A DNA stretch of 64,000 nucleotides from Salipaludibacillus sp. LMS25 (GCF_024362805.1 NZ_CP093299.1:3442001-3506000), one strand, 5' to 3'; shown: positions 36,883 to 45,598, counted from the stretch's first letter. Made by a program: numbers and translations. The notes: generated by a model from the sequence alone, not told the origin.

Positions 36883-37221
36883 ATGATTTTATATGATTTT
36901 TTGTTGGTGACGATTGGTATTTTTATCGGCGTGATTGCTGCTGACCCTCTTAAAAAGTTATTTACTGGCCAATATAAGGAAGACATGCGACAAAAAAAAC
37001 GGGTTAAATTACTCCTCTATTTACGTGAGGAAGCTAAAGGGAGAAAAGTGTCAACTAGGGAATTGTGTGAGGCCGTTTTTAAAGGGAAAGAAAACATTGA
37101 CACTGTTTACAAATTGCTGAAAGATATTGAAGAAATAGGTCTTATTAAAAGTGTCTCGACCACAGCGAATGTAGAAGGGGAAAAATGGATGTTCAATAAA
37201 CCTAAAGATAAAAAAGGATGA
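36883..37221 (+). CDS. Membrane-anchored winged-helix-like protein, 112 aa
   Basis: AAGGAAGGATAGATCG precedes ATG 36883. One N-terminal membrane helix (about 5-20, FLLVTIGIFIGVIAA), a basic linker, then a domain reading like a winged helix (VSTRELCEAVFKGKENIDTV, LLKDIEEIGLIKS). May be a membrane-bound regulator or an adaptor; no family recognised. Monocistronic. Confidence 0.6.
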   Translation: MILYDFLLVTIGIFIGVIAADPLKKLFTGQYKEDMRQKKRVKLLLYLREEAKGRKVSTRELCEAVFKGKENIDTVYKLLKDIEEIGLIKSVSTTANVEGEKWMFNKPKDKKG

Positions 37222-37259
37222 AAAGCGAACACGTTTCAAAAAGCTGAAACATCGAAATG

Positions 37260-37281
37260 AAATGGCGTCTCGACGCCATTT
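37260..37281. repeat. Small perfect hairpin AAATGGCGT-CTCG-ACGCCATTT
   Basis: Nine-base-pair stem, four-base loop, followed by GATT. Same design and core as the hairpin at 21021-21042. Confidence 0.5.
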
Positions 37282-37325
37282 GATTATACGTTTCCACCTA
37301 CGGGTCTCAGGTGGGGGAGATGATT

Positions 37326-37367
37326 AAAAACAACCAACTGGGTTACAGATGTCCAGTTGGTTGTTTT
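37326..37367. terminator. Bidirectional terminator between convergent genes
   Basis: Stem CAACCAACTGG/CCAGTTGGTTG with A5 before and T4 after. Serves the 36883 gene and the minus-strand CAP protein gene. Confidence 0.8.
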
Positions 37368-37386
37368 ACTACAATATTTATGAAGT

Positions 37387-38292
37387 TTAACGGCTTATAA
37401 ACATTTGTGTCCAATGATGTCCACTTGGATCATACCCAACACCAATATGTGTGTAGTTGCCGTTCATAATGTTCTCTCTATGTCCTGGACTATCCATCCA
37501 TGCTTGAACTACTTCTTCTGCTGATCTTTGACCTTGGGCGATATTTTCTCCCGCTGCATTATAAGATATCCCATGGTCTCGGATCATATCAAACGGAGAA
37601 CCATAAGTAGGACTAGTATGAGAAAAATAATTGTTTTGCGCCATATCTGTGGACTTACGACGAGCAACGGCACTTAATTCTGTATCTAACTGAAGGTCTG
37701 AAAGTCCAGCCTGTCTTCGGTGATTGTTGGTGAGGTCGACGACTTGCCGTTCTTCCTGTCTAATACCGTCTGTGACTTCTTGTGGTTCATCTTGTGCAGG
37801 CTCTTCAGTTTCTTCTGGCTGAGGCTCTGGAGCTTGAGGTTGCTCCTCGGGCTCAGGTTCTGGCGTTTCTGCTGGTTGTTCTGGCTCTGGCGTTTCTTCT
37901 TGTTCTGGAGCTTGTTGTGGCTCGTCCTCCTCTGGAGTAGCTTGCTCAGGGCGTTGTCTTTCAGGTAGATTATGACGTAATAAGGTACGTAATCGTTCTT
38001 GAAGTGTGGCTCTATCTAGGTTTTGATTTAAATCATAAATCTCTCTAGGGTGTAATTGTGAATCATCAATTACAAAATCAAATTTAGCCTCTTGAATTTT
38101 AACTGGTTTCGTATGTGGAAAGTTTTGACTTGGAATATCAGTAGCTTCACTTGATAAATACATATCGTCTGCTTCATCTTGAAAATACCTTGCATCTTCC
38201 GCTAACCCAGCGGCATTTTGATTGTTACCATTACACCCGAACGGGATAAGCGCCATTAAACATAATAATATGGTTAGGAATTTATTTTGCAT
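37387..38292 (-). CDS. CAP-domain lipoprotein (YkwD-like)
   Basis: 301 aa from the ATG at 38292, preceded on the minus strand by GAAGGAGAGAAACTC; a longer frame upstream has no ribosome site. Signal peptide with lipobox IPFGCNGN. A long Pro/Glu/Gln spacer (about 130-180) reaches through the wall. The C-terminal CAP/SCP domain (about 190-301) has NNHRRQAGLSDL, YFSHTSPTYGSPFDM, NAAGENIAQGQ and SPGHRENIMNGNYTHIGVGY. Function of bacillary CAP lipoproteins is not settled. Confidence 0.87.
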   Translation of the reverse strand: MQNKFLTILLCLMALIPFGCNGNNQNAAGLAEDARYFQDEADDMYLSSEATDIPSQNFPHTKPVKIQEAKFDFVIDDSQLHPREIYDLNQNLDRATLQERLRTLLRHNLPERQRPEQATPEEDEPQQAPEQEETPEPEQPAETPEPEPEEQPQAPEPQPEETEEPAQDEPQEVTDGIRQEERQVVDLTNNHRRQAGLSDLQLDTELSAVARRKSTDMAQNNYFSHTSPTYGSPFDMIRDHGISYNAAGENIAQGQRSAEEVVQAWMDSPGHRENIMNGNYTHIGVGYDPSGHHWTQMFISR

Positions 38293-38443
38293 TGAGTTTC
38301 TCTCCTTCTTTCGTGAATTTTTATTAGTTTTTCTTGAGAGAGTCATTTTATAGGTGGTAATGATCACCTTAACTAGAAAGAAGGAGAAAGAACACAAGCC
38401 TCTAAAATGATCTCAAGTCATTCAAAGGCGGTGAACTCAATGT

Positions 38444-39322
38444 TTAACCATTTACTATTTGGCCACCGTTCACGTGAATGACTTGACCAGAGACATATGT
38501 GGAATCACCGGATGCAAGGTATACATAAGCTGGAGCGAGCTCAGCTGGTTGTCCCGGCCTTCCAATTGGAGAGTCTGTCCCGAATTCACCGACTTGTTTG
38601 GCGGGGAATGAAGCAGGTATAAGTGGTGTCCAAATGGGACCTGGTGCTACAGCATTGACGCGAATACCTTTGGAGATAAGATTCTCTGAAAGGGAGCGAG
38701 TTAATGCCACAAGTGCTCCTTTTGTAGCCGAATAGTCCATTAAAACAGGCATCCCTTTGTAAGCAACAATGGAAACACTATTGATGATGGTGCTTCCTTC
38801 TTTTAAATGGGGTCTTGCTGCTTTAAGAAAGTGAAAAACTGAGAAAATATTTGTTTTAAACGTACGTTCTAATTGTTCAGCGGAAATGTCCTCAATTTTT
38901 TCTTGGAAGTGTTGCTCAGCCGCGTTATTAATAAGGCAATCCAATTGACCGAAGTGATCAATCGTTTGATTTACAGCATTAAAGCAGAATGTTTCCTCTC
39001 CTATATCGCCTGAAATGAGAAGGCATTCCCCACCGTATTTTTCAACATCGGATTTCGTTTTTTTAGCGTCTTCATGCTCATTTAAATAAATGAGAGAGAG
39101 CTTGGCTCCTTCTTTCGCAAATGCGATAGCCACTGCACGCCCGATGCCACTATCACCACCTGTTAAGAGAACAACTTTATCTTTGAGTTTTTCTGCCCCC
39201 TTATAATCTAGGTCATCATAAATTGGCTCTGGTGTCATCTCATTTTCAAAACCAGGCTGGCGCTGTTGAACTTGTTCCGGTTGTCCTTGTTGCTGTTGTT
39301 TATTAACTTCTGTAAATTTCAT
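38444..39322 (-). CDS. SDR-family oxidoreductase (general stress type, YhdF/YdaD-like)
   Basis: 292 aa. N-terminal Gln/Pro-rich extension (about 1-40) typical of the stress-induced long SDRs. Rossmann motif TGGDSGIGRAVA, NNAAEQH, catalytic Ser in INSVSIVAY and YxxxK in DYSATKG; C-terminal YVSGQVIHVNGG. NAD(P)-dependent; substrate unknown. The start is supported by GTAAGGAGTTTTACAT on the minus strand. Confidence 0.9.
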   Translation of the reverse strand: MKFTEVNKQQQQGQPEQVQQRQPGFENEMTPEPIYDDLDYKGAEKLKDKVVLLTGGDSGIGRAVAIAFAKEGAKLSLIYLNEHEDAKKTKSDVEKYGGECLLISGDIGEETFCFNAVNQTIDHFGQLDCLINNAAEQHFQEKIEDISAEQLERTFKTNIFSVFHFLKAARPHLKEGSTIINSVSIVAYKGMPVLMDYSATKGALVALTRSLSENLISKGIRVNAVAPGPIWTPLIPASFPAKQVGEFGTDSPIGRPGQPAELAPAYVYLASGDSTYVSGQVIHVNGGQIVNG

Positions 39323-39428
39323 ATGTAAAACTCCTTACAATTTTTAAAATTTTAGTATTTAGCCAAACGATATGACGTTGACATGCCTTTTAAGTTGAAC
39401 TGATTGGGATGAAAGTATAAGGAAATAT

Positions 39429-39483
39429 TATATCCCACTCTTAAGGGGCAGTAAAACTCCCACTGATTGAAGCTTAGCTTTAT
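39429..39483 (+). repeat. bcr1-like repeat, subfamily I, short deletion form, copy 4
   Basis: Starts TATCCCACTCTTAAGGGGCA, then AAAACTCCCACTGATTGAAG, ending TTTAT at 39479-39483. The inner stem and most of the 3' hairpin are deleted. First of three repeat copies in the gene-free region 39323-40062, which holds nothing else recognisable. Confidence 0.75.
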
Positions 39484-39608
39484 AGAAAATAGCGATAAAA
39501 GGTATAATCATAACGGCAAATGTGTGTGCAATATTAATAAGGAATGCGCAAGTCGTTTGACTATTACGGTATATGTATTACCTAAAATGGCCATTTCATA
39601 ACATTAAA

Positions 39609-39749
39609 TTTATCTCAGTTAACCGTCCGAAAAACGCCGGCCTGAAAATAGAGAGGAGAGATAACTCTATATAGGCGGGAGATAATGGACGCTAATGGTC
39701 CTGATTCACTCAACCTCTGTGGAAGAAGAACGTTGAAAGTTCGTTTTAT
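39609..39749 (+). repeat. bcr1-like repeat, subfamily II, copy 9
   Basis: TTTAT at 39609-39613 and 39745-39749. 5' part TCAGTTAACCGTCCG, inner region CGGCCTGAAAATAGAGAG with ATAGGCGGGAG, then AATGGACG and CTGATTCACTCAACC; the 3' hairpin is degenerate. Confidence 0.78.
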
Positions 39750-39978
39750 TACTTAAAAATAGTGTTTACATGATTTGATATAGAATGACTAGCTAATCTT
39801 TGTCAGGAAGATAGTGTTCATTTAAAGTAGGTGAGAAGGGAGGTCCCTTCTCCCACACGGGTATTTTTGTTATAATATAAAGGGATAATAAAAAGTAGTG
39901 TTTCTTTATGAGACGCTGCTTTTTTCTATTAACCATCATTTTTCAATCGTTTTCGTTGGAACAATGAAGGTAGGCTGA

Positions 39979-40044
39979 CTTATCACAGATAATCGTCCGA
40001 AAAACTCACACTGAGCTATTTTAACGGAACGTAAAACTTTTTAT
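39979..40044 (+). repeat. bcr1-like repeat, subfamily II, degenerate short copy 10
   Basis: CTTATCACAGATAATCGTCC is followed by AAAACTCACACTGAG and, after some divergence, TTTAT at 40040-40044. The junction is at the same internal place as in copies 4 and 7. Ends 19 bases before the QueG start and so may carry part of its leader. Confidence 0.55.
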
Positions 40045-40062
40045 ATAGAAAGAAGGGACACC

Positions 40063-41244
40063 GTGACAAATGCCCAATTAAAACAGGATATCATCGCATA
40101 CAGTAAGCATATAGGCATCGATAAGATAGGCTTTGCATCGGCTGATCCTTTTATTACATTAAAAGCAAGGCTTAAAGAACAGCAAAGGCTTGGATATGCC
40201 TCTGGGTTTGAAAAGGGGACTATAGATGAAAGAACGACACCTGGGCTATTACTGCCAGAGGCTAAAACGATTATTTCCATTGCTTTAGCTTATCCATCTA
40301 AATTAAAAAATGCCCCTCAATCTAAAAAAGGCGCACGACGGGGGATTTTTTGCCGAGCGTCGTGGGGTGAAGATTATCACCATATTTTAAAATGTAAGTT
40401 ATCCAAGCTTGAAGCATATATTTATGAACGGGTACCTGAAGCTAAATGTAAATCAATGGTTGATACAGGAGAATTGTCTGACAGAGCAGTAGCCGAACGA
40501 GCAGGTATTGGATGGAGCGGCAAAAATTGCGCAATTATAACACCTGAGTTCGGCTCGTATGTTTATTTAGGAGACATGATCACAACGATTGATTTCCCAG
40601 AAGATCAGCCGATTTTCGATCAATGTGGCACGTGTAACAAATGTGTGGAAGCCTGTCCTACTGGGGCGCTGGTGCAAGGAGGCCAATTGGATGCAACTAA
40701 ATGTATTGCTTTTTTGACCCAAACGAAAGAGATGCTTCCAGAGCAGTATCGAAAAAAAATTGGTAATCGATTATATGGTTGTGACACGTGTCAGGTCGTC
40801 TGTCCTGTGAATAAAGGGAAAGACGCACGCCATCATCCGGAGATGCTGCCTGACCCAGAGGTAGTTAAACCGGAATTAATTCCGTTACTTAAAATGAGTA
40901 ACAGAGAATTTAAAGAGACATTTGGACGAATTTCTGGTGCGTGGCGGGGCAAAAAGCCCATTCAACGAAACGCGATTATCGCCCTTGCTCACTATAAAGA
41001 AGTAGATGCTTTACCTTTACTATACGAGTTAATGCTTAATGATCCAAGACCTGTTATTAGAGGGACAGCTGCTTGGGCGGTGGCAGAAATCACACAAAAT
41101 AATGAGACATTTATTAAGCTAAGAGAAGCAAAAGAAAAGGAAAGTGATTCAGAGGTAATAACAGAAATTGAAAAGGCCTTATTTAAAATTCAAGGTGAAA
41201 AAGAAGCGATTCAAGATAAACCACATCCAATGAAATCCTTTTAA
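40063..41244 (+). CDS. queG: Epoxyqueuosine reductase QueG
   Basis: 393 aa, GTG start behind AGAAGGGACACC. Cobalamin-dependent last step of queuosine synthesis in tRNA. Asp135 in MVDTGELSDR is the catalytic acid; two 4Fe-4S clusters are marked by CGTCNKCVEACP (188-199) with Cys214 and CDTCQVVCP (240-248). C-terminal HEAT-like repeats (about 300-375) bind tRNA. Followed after 20 bases by the Ogt gene, a linkage common in Bacillaceae. Confidence 0.95.
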   Translation: MTNAQLKQDIIAYSKHIGIDKIGFASADPFITLKARLKEQQRLGYASGFEKGTIDERTTPGLLLPEAKTIISIALAYPSKLKNAPQSKKGARRGIFCRASWGEDYHHILKCKLSKLEAYIYERVPEAKCKSMVDTGELSDRAVAERAGIGWSGKNCAIITPEFGSYVYLGDMITTIDFPEDQPIFDQCGTCNKCVEACPTGALVQGGQLDATKCIAFLTQTKEMLPEQYRKKIGNRLYGCDTCQVVCPVNKGKDARHHPEMLPDPEVVKPELIPLLKMSNREFKETFGRISGAWRGKKPIQRNAIIALAHYKEVDALPLLYELMLNDPRPVIRGTAAWAVAEITQNNETFIKLREAKEKESDSEVITEIEKALFKIQGEKEAIQDKPHPMKSF

Positions 41245-41264
41245 CGGAATAAGGAGGAACTGGC

Positions 41265-41798
41265 ATGACTTTGCGTCCATTAATTGCTGTTAGTGAAATA
41301 GCTAGTCCTATTGGCCCACTCAGTCTCGCAGCATCAGAAAAAGGCATTTGCTTTGTAGAGTTTGGTCCCTTACAAACAACACATTCAAATTTTATAACAA
41401 AGCTAAAAAGACATCTTATAATGGCAGAGATAAAAGAAGAAAAAGGCCCGCTTATAGAAGCCGAGAAGCAAATTACGGAGTATTTTGAAGGAGTTAGAAA
41501 AGAGTTTGATCTCTCGTTGGACTTGTTCGGAACACCATTTCAGAAACTTGTGTGGAGTGAAGTAGGAAAAATCCCATATGGCTCAACCGCGTCCTATAAA
41601 CAAATTGCCATAAACATCGGGGCACCAAGAGCCGTACGAGCAATTGGTGGTGCTAATAATAAAAACCCCATACCGATTATTATACCGTGTCATAGAGTCA
41701 TTGGTTCTAATGGAGCAATGGTTGGTTATGGAGGAGGATTAGACAAAAAAGAAGCTTTACTCAAACATGAAGGGGCCTTGAAAACATTAACCTCTTAG
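41265..41798 (+). CDS. ogt: Methylated-DNA-protein cysteine methyltransferase
   Basis: 177 aa behind ATAAGGAGGAACTGGC. Repairs O6-methylguanine by irreversible transfer to Cys142 in the motif IPCHRVIGSNG. The wing region PYGSTASYKQIAINIGAPRA and the Asn/Arg finger GGANNKNP are intact. Co-transcribed with queG and ended by the terminator at 41802. Confidence 0.93.
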   Translation: MTLRPLIAVSEIASPIGPLSLAASEKGICFVEFGPLQTTHSNFITKLKRHLIMAEIKEEKGPLIEAEKQITEYFEGVRKEFDLSLDLFGTPFQKLVWSEVGKIPYGSTASYKQIAINIGAPRAVRAIGGANNKNPIPIIIPCHRVIGSNGAMVGYGGGLDKKEALLKHEGALKTLTS

Positions 41799-41801
41799 TA
41801 T

Positions 41802-41838
41802 AAAACCTCTCACTTTTAACAATAAGGTGAGAGGTTTT
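41802..41838 (+). terminator. Intrinsic terminator of queG-ogt
   Basis: Stem CCTCTCAC/GTGAGAGG (41806-41813 with 41827-41834), A4 before and T4 after. Confidence 0.85.
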
Positions 41839-41994
41839 ATAACATTTAATATCGTTTGCAAAAAAAACGTTCGCTATATGGAGATTAACTCCTTTAATGT
41901 TTTCCCATCCATAAGTTAAAAGCAATCTAAATAGGCATGAACCTTGTTAAGTGTGGAATATAATAGAGGAACTGACGAAATAGGGGGGGATCTT

Positions 41995-42903
41995 ATGAAG
42001 CAAGAGTTGAATTGTCTGCAAAAGTATTGGGAGACGTGTTGTAGCCTTTATGTTTCAGGGGATAAACAAGGCTATCATTTTATAAGGGAAGAAGATAATG
42101 AGGCGGCAAAGCGTAAGATGTTGAAGATGACAGATAGAGAAGCTGACATAGCGAAAAATAATGTAGACGGCTATTTAATTTCACAACATGTGTTAAATGA
42201 TAGGCGAGTCATTGATTATTTATTTGTCATTGAACATTTTATCGTCCATAAGAACACATCCTATCTAGAAACTCAAAAACAACTAAGAAGAGCTGTTTTT
42301 GAGGAAGAACAGTTAATTGATGATTATATTTTAGCTGCTGACGGACATGAAACAGTGAGTGAAGAAGAATTATATAGAAAAATGCCACGTCAAACAATCC
42401 GTACAGAAGGAAGCCGTTTTCATTATGACCGATTAGCTGCGGTAAAATACGCTGAACGCTGGTGGAATGATTATAACCCAGATTACAAACAGTTTGATAA
42501 TGACTGCACGAATTATGTTTCTCAATGTTTGAGAGCAGGAGGCGCACCGATGAGGGGAGTGCCTAATCGGAAGGAAGGTTGGTGGTACGACCATTCGAAG
42601 TGGAGTTTTAGCTGGGCTGTTGCACATTCTTTGCGTTGGTATTTAAGTGGGTCGGAAATTGGACTTAGAGCGGAAGAGGTTTCTTCAGCGCAGCAGTTAC
42701 TGAAGGGTGATGTTATTTGCTACGACTTTACCGGTGACGGCAGTTGGCAGCATACGACAGTAGTCGTTGAAAAGGATGTGGATCATATGCCCCTTGTTAA
42801 TGCTCATACAACGAACAGTCGAATGCGTTATTGGGGGTATGAAGATTCAACCGCGTGGACACCCAATATTCAATATAAATTTTTTCATATTACTGGGCCA
42901 TAA
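41995..42903 (+). CDS. Amidase-domain protein (Cys/His papain-like fold)
   Basis: 302 aa from ATG 41995 behind TAGGGGGGGATCTT; an earlier in-frame GTG lacks a ribosome site. The C-terminal putative amidase domain (about 155-300) contains YNPDYKQFDNDCTNYVSQCL (nucleophile Cys), WQHTTVVVEKD (His) and VNAHTTNSR. Typical of the family found as secreted or cytoplasmic proteins in Bacillus. No signal peptide with this start. Substrate unknown; peptidoglycan is a guess from the family. Confidence 0.82.
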   Translation: MKQELNCLQKYWETCCSLYVSGDKQGYHFIREEDNEAAKRKMLKMTDREADIAKNNVDGYLISQHVLNDRRVIDYLFVIEHFIVHKNTSYLETQKQLRRAVFEEEQLIDDYILAADGHETVSEEELYRKMPRQTIRTEGSRFHYDRLAAVKYAERWWNDYNPDYKQFDNDCTNYVSQCLRAGGAPMRGVPNRKEGWWYDHSKWSFSWAVAHSLRWYLSGSEIGLRAEEVSSAQQLLKGDVICYDFTGDGSWQHTTVVVEKDVDHMPLVNAHTTNSRMRYWGYEDSTAWTPNIQYKFFHITGP

Positions 42904-43054
42904 GACCTTTTGATAAATAATCCTTCATTTGGCACTAACATCCAACTTTATCTTGTGGTATAGTATACATTGGGATTTGAGAATTCTGCGTTATTTTTAC
43001 GAATTATTCCGTATTACCACAGTATAAGTTTAAGAAAAGTTGCGGTGGATGCCT

Positions 43055-43579
43055 ATGACAATAAATGGATTATTAAAAAATGTAATGACAATCTTACTAG
43101 TCGTTTTATTAGCTTCCTGTGTTCAAACAGATTCAACTTTAACTCAGGCTAGAGAGGAACTGCCGTTTCCTGTTTTATATCCTGAGGAAATTCCAGATGG
43201 TTGGGCTGTTAATGAGACGATATATGAAGATCGTCTTCTCGTCATCATATTTAATAATAACCAAGAGGGACAAATAGAGCTCGTCCAGGATCAAAATATT
43301 CAAGGACTCGATGTTGATGAATTGAGAAGCCATGTGCTGTCAAATGTGTCTGTTGGAAGTGAATTTCTTCTAAGTCATGAAGTTGTAGAAGTGGGGGACT
43401 ACGTTGGGGAATTAGCTTATTTTACTGATCCTATTTCAACACTTCAATATACATTTGTAGAGAAAAATGAACTATTTAATGAAAGTGTAGGACCTATACC
43501 TTATTACCAAGTAATTGGAAAAGGTGTCTCGTCAGACGAGTTAAAAGAATTTATTCATACTTTAGAAGTTTCGACGTAA
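43055..43579 (+). CDS. Lipoprotein, DUF4367-like
   Basis: 174 aa from ATG 43055 (ATG 43049 and TTG 43040 are alternatives; GGTGG at 43044 suits 43055). Lipobox VVLLASCVQT. The mature part PFPVLYPEEIPDGWAVNETI and IELVQDQ resembles DUF4367 domains found in anti-sigma and lipoprotein contexts. Surface-anchored; role unknown. Confidence 0.65.
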   Translation: MTINGLLKNVMTILLVVLLASCVQTDSTLTQAREELPFPVLYPEEIPDGWAVNETIYEDRLLVIIFNNNQEGQIELVQDQNIQGLDVDELRSHVLSNVSVGSEFLLSHEVVEVGDYVGELAYFTDPISTLQYTFVEKNELFNESVGPIPYYQVIGKGVSSDELKEFIHTLEVST

Positions 43580-43655
43580 TTGCGAAGCTTCTTTTCTTTC
43601 TTAGAAAGGCGTGATAAGATAATCTAGATATTGAGAACATACAGAGGTGAAACTA

Positions 43656-44129
43656 GTGGGCTTACACGTCGTTCTACACGAACCGGAGATTCCGGCCAAC
43701 ACAGGAAATATTGCACGCACTTGCGCAGGGACAAACACAGCTCTTCATTTAATTCATCCACTAGGTTTTTCTACAGATGACCGAATGCTAAAAAGAGCAG
43801 GCTGTGACTACTGGCCAAATGTAAAGGTAAATCATTATCATACGATAAACGAACTACTAGAAAAATATCCACATGGTGAGTTTTTCTATATTGAAACGAT
43901 AGGAGAAAAATATTATCATGAATTTGATTACAGTGACGTAGATAAAGATTATTTTTTTGTATTTGGAAAGGAAACGAAAGGGTTACCCAAAGAGTTAACG
44001 GAGTCAAACAAAGAGCGTTGTTTTCGTATTCCTCAAACGGATAAAATAAGGTCGTTAAATTTATCTAATACAGCAGCAATTGTTGTTTACGAAGCGTTAC
44101 GGCAACAAATGTTTCCTGTGCTAAATTAG
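43656..44129 (+). CDS. trmL: tRNA (cytidine/uridine-34-2'-O)-methyltransferase TrmL
   Basis: 157 aa from GTG 43656; the frame also opens three codons earlier, but AGAGGTGA spaces best to 43656 and family members start MGLHVVL. SPOUT-fold enzyme that methylates the wobble ribose. Motifs EPEIPANTGNIARTCAGT, FFVFGKETKGLP and IRSLNLSNTAAIVVYEALRQ form the knot that binds S-adenosylmethionine. Ended by the hairpin at 44184. Confidence 0.93.
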   Translation: MGLHVVLHEPEIPANTGNIARTCAGTNTALHLIHPLGFSTDDRMLKRAGCDYWPNVKVNHYHTINELLEKYPHGEFFYIETIGEKYYHEFDYSDVDKDYFFVFGKETKGLPKELTESNKERCFRIPQTDKIRSLNLSNTAAIVVYEALRQQMFPVLN

Positions 44130-44183
44130 TTACATCATTGACTACCGGGAGAACGTATTTGTCACTGAGGTAGGTCATGATGT

Positions 44184-44220
44184 AAAAAAGCAGCCCTTCA
44201 TACAGAAGAGGCTGCTTTCA
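44184..44220. terminator. Intrinsic terminator after trmL
   Basis: AAAGCAGCC pairs with GGCTGCTTT, A6 upstream. May also act on the minus strand for the small ORF at 44223. Confidence 0.75.
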
Positions 44221-44222
44221 AT

Positions 44223-44312
44223 TTAACGTTTATGTGGATTTGACTCATACCCAGCTGTGAAAATCGCGATGAGAAACGTTAAGCAAACACCTAAGATTAG
44301 AAGAAGTGCCAA
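44223..44312 (-). CDS. Small membrane peptide, 29 aa, candidate
   Basis: On the minus strand AAGGGGGCGTATTAA precedes TTG 44312, well spaced. It encodes LALLLILGVCLTFLIAIFTA followed by GYESNPHKR and TAA, that is one membrane helix with a short charged tail. The terminator at 44184 lies directly behind it with A/T runs on both sides. No family known to me; only the ribosome site, composition and terminator support it. Confidence 0.4.
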   Translation of the reverse strand: MALLLILGVCLTFLIAIFTAGYESNPHKR

Positions 44313-44611
44313 TTAATACGCCCCCTTAAATGATATCTATACTCAATATATCATGATTTTAAAGTGAAAGAAAGATTTCGATATCCTATATGTCGTATTC
44401 CCTTAACGCATAATAAGGTATTTTTGGATATGTGCCAATTAGAAGGAAGTAAGCCGCGCTATTTTTGAAAGAATACAGCCATTTCTTAAGACGAGACTCG
44501 TTAGCTAATACCTCATAGTCTATGGTATAAAGACGGTCTTCATTCGGCCATAAGTGGTCAAATTAATGGGAGACATCCAACATAAAGGCAGAGTTAAGTG
44601 GTCCTGGTAGT

Positions 44612-44730
44612 TTTATTGCAGATAACCGTCCGAAAAACGCCGGTACTGAATAGAGAGAGGAGAGATAATGCTATATAGGTGGGAGATAACGGACGCTCAT
44701 GTCCTAATTCATTCAACTACCCGTATTTTG
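44612..44730 (+). repeat. bcr1-like repeat, subfamily II, copy 11, without 3' hairpin
   Basis: Starts TTTAT (44612-44616), then GCAGATAACCGTCCG, CGGTACTGAATAGAGAG, ATAGGTGGGAG, AACGGACGCTCATGTCC and AATTCATTCAACTAC; the end is blurred. It is the only recognisable element in the gene-free region 44313-44911. Confidence 0.75.
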
Positions 44731-44911
44731 AATAGTCATTTTAAAAAAGGCTGCAGTGAAAGATGAGTCCTCGGGAAAGCGTCTGTCTGTAAAATATTAT
44801 CGCTTTTTACAGGTGTATTTTGTATGATAAATGGGTTCAGGTAGTGTATCTTACAACAGCCTATATGCCCATAACGGGGAAAATATAACTAGGAAGGAGG
44901 ATTAAATATTT

Positions 44912-44939
44912 TTGAAAATAAGGTCTATTATCGTATAAT
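44912..44939 (+). promoter_or_regulatory. Sigma-A promoter of the HmoA-like gene
   Basis: TTGAAA (44912-44917), 16-base spacer, TATAAT (44934-44939), 27 bases before the ATG. No Fur box recognised. Confidence 0.6.
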
Positions 44940-44966
44940 GAAGAGGGTATAAAGGAGGTAAAAGCT

Positions 44967-45281
44967 ATGTATGTGGTGATGAATGAGCTATACGTCCCAA
45001 TTGAGGGGAGAGACCATGTATCGAAACGTTTTGCAGAAAGCTCTGGAAAAATGAAACATGTTCCAGGCTGCCTTGATTTTATGTTTTTAAACCCAGAAGA
45101 TGACAGCCATCATCAAATCGTTTTAACGAAATGGGAGTCTAAAGCAGACTATGAGAACTGGATTAATAGTGATGCCTTCAAACAAGCTCATAAAAAAAGG
45201 CGTGAAAATCTCGATAAAAGTCCTACATCAGGTAATCAAATTTATGCTTATGAAGCGGTGCATCATTTATCCCACTCTTAA
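44967..45281 (+). CDS. Antibiotic-biosynthesis-monooxygenase fold, heme-degrading HmoA-like
   Basis: 104 aa behind TAAAGGAGGTAAAAGCT. IsdG/HmoA-type ferredoxin-like dimer that opens heme to release iron. Typical features: ELYVPIEGRDHVSKRFAE, MKHVPGCLDFMFL, VLTKWESKADYENWINSDAF, HKKRREN. The last four residues (LSHS) and the stop codon are supplied by a subfamily I repeat that begins at 45266 inside the gene. Confidence 0.82.
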   Translation: MYVVMNELYVPIEGRDHVSKRFAESSGKMKHVPGCLDFMFLNPEDDSHHQIVLTKWESKADYENWINSDAFKQAHKKRRENLDKSPTSGNQIYAYEAVHHLSHS

Positions 45282-45415
45282 GGGGCAGTAAAACCCCCAC
45301 CTCAAAACTTAAGAAGATCGAAACGTTTAGGTGGGGGATAAACGCCCCTAAAGGTCCCATAAGTTAAACGAACAATCAGTGGGGAAAACTCCCACTGATT
45401 GAAGGGGCGTTTTGT
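45266..45415 (+). repeat. bcr1-like repeat, subfamily I, copy 5, overlapping a gene end
   Basis: Starts TTTAT (45266-45270) within the last codons of the HmoA-like gene. Outer stem AGGGGCAGT with CGCCCCT (shortened), inner stem CCCCCACCT/AGGTGGGGG, 3' hairpin CAATCAGTGGG/CCCACTGATTG with a short loop. Ends GAAGGGGCGTTTTG, so the 3' end has changed. Together with its flanks it fills the gap to 45598. Confidence 0.85.
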
Positions 45416-45598
45416 AAGAGAGACTTCCGAACTGAGTAGTACCCGGTCGTGTAGTTGTATGGTTTATGCTCGTTAAAGAAACAGAAGGTTTAACCGAAAA
45501 ATAAGATAGAGCTACTTTTTAAAAGGTGACTGTTTCTCTCTCTTGGTGAGCTTCAAGAAAGGTCAGTCCATAAAATTGAGTCAATCAGGAGATAACAG

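Noticed and set aside
37720..37968. Leu/Trp-rich 82-codon ORF opposite the CAP lipoprotein
   Set aside because: It is the antisense shadow of the Pro/Glu/Gln spacer in the CAP gene.
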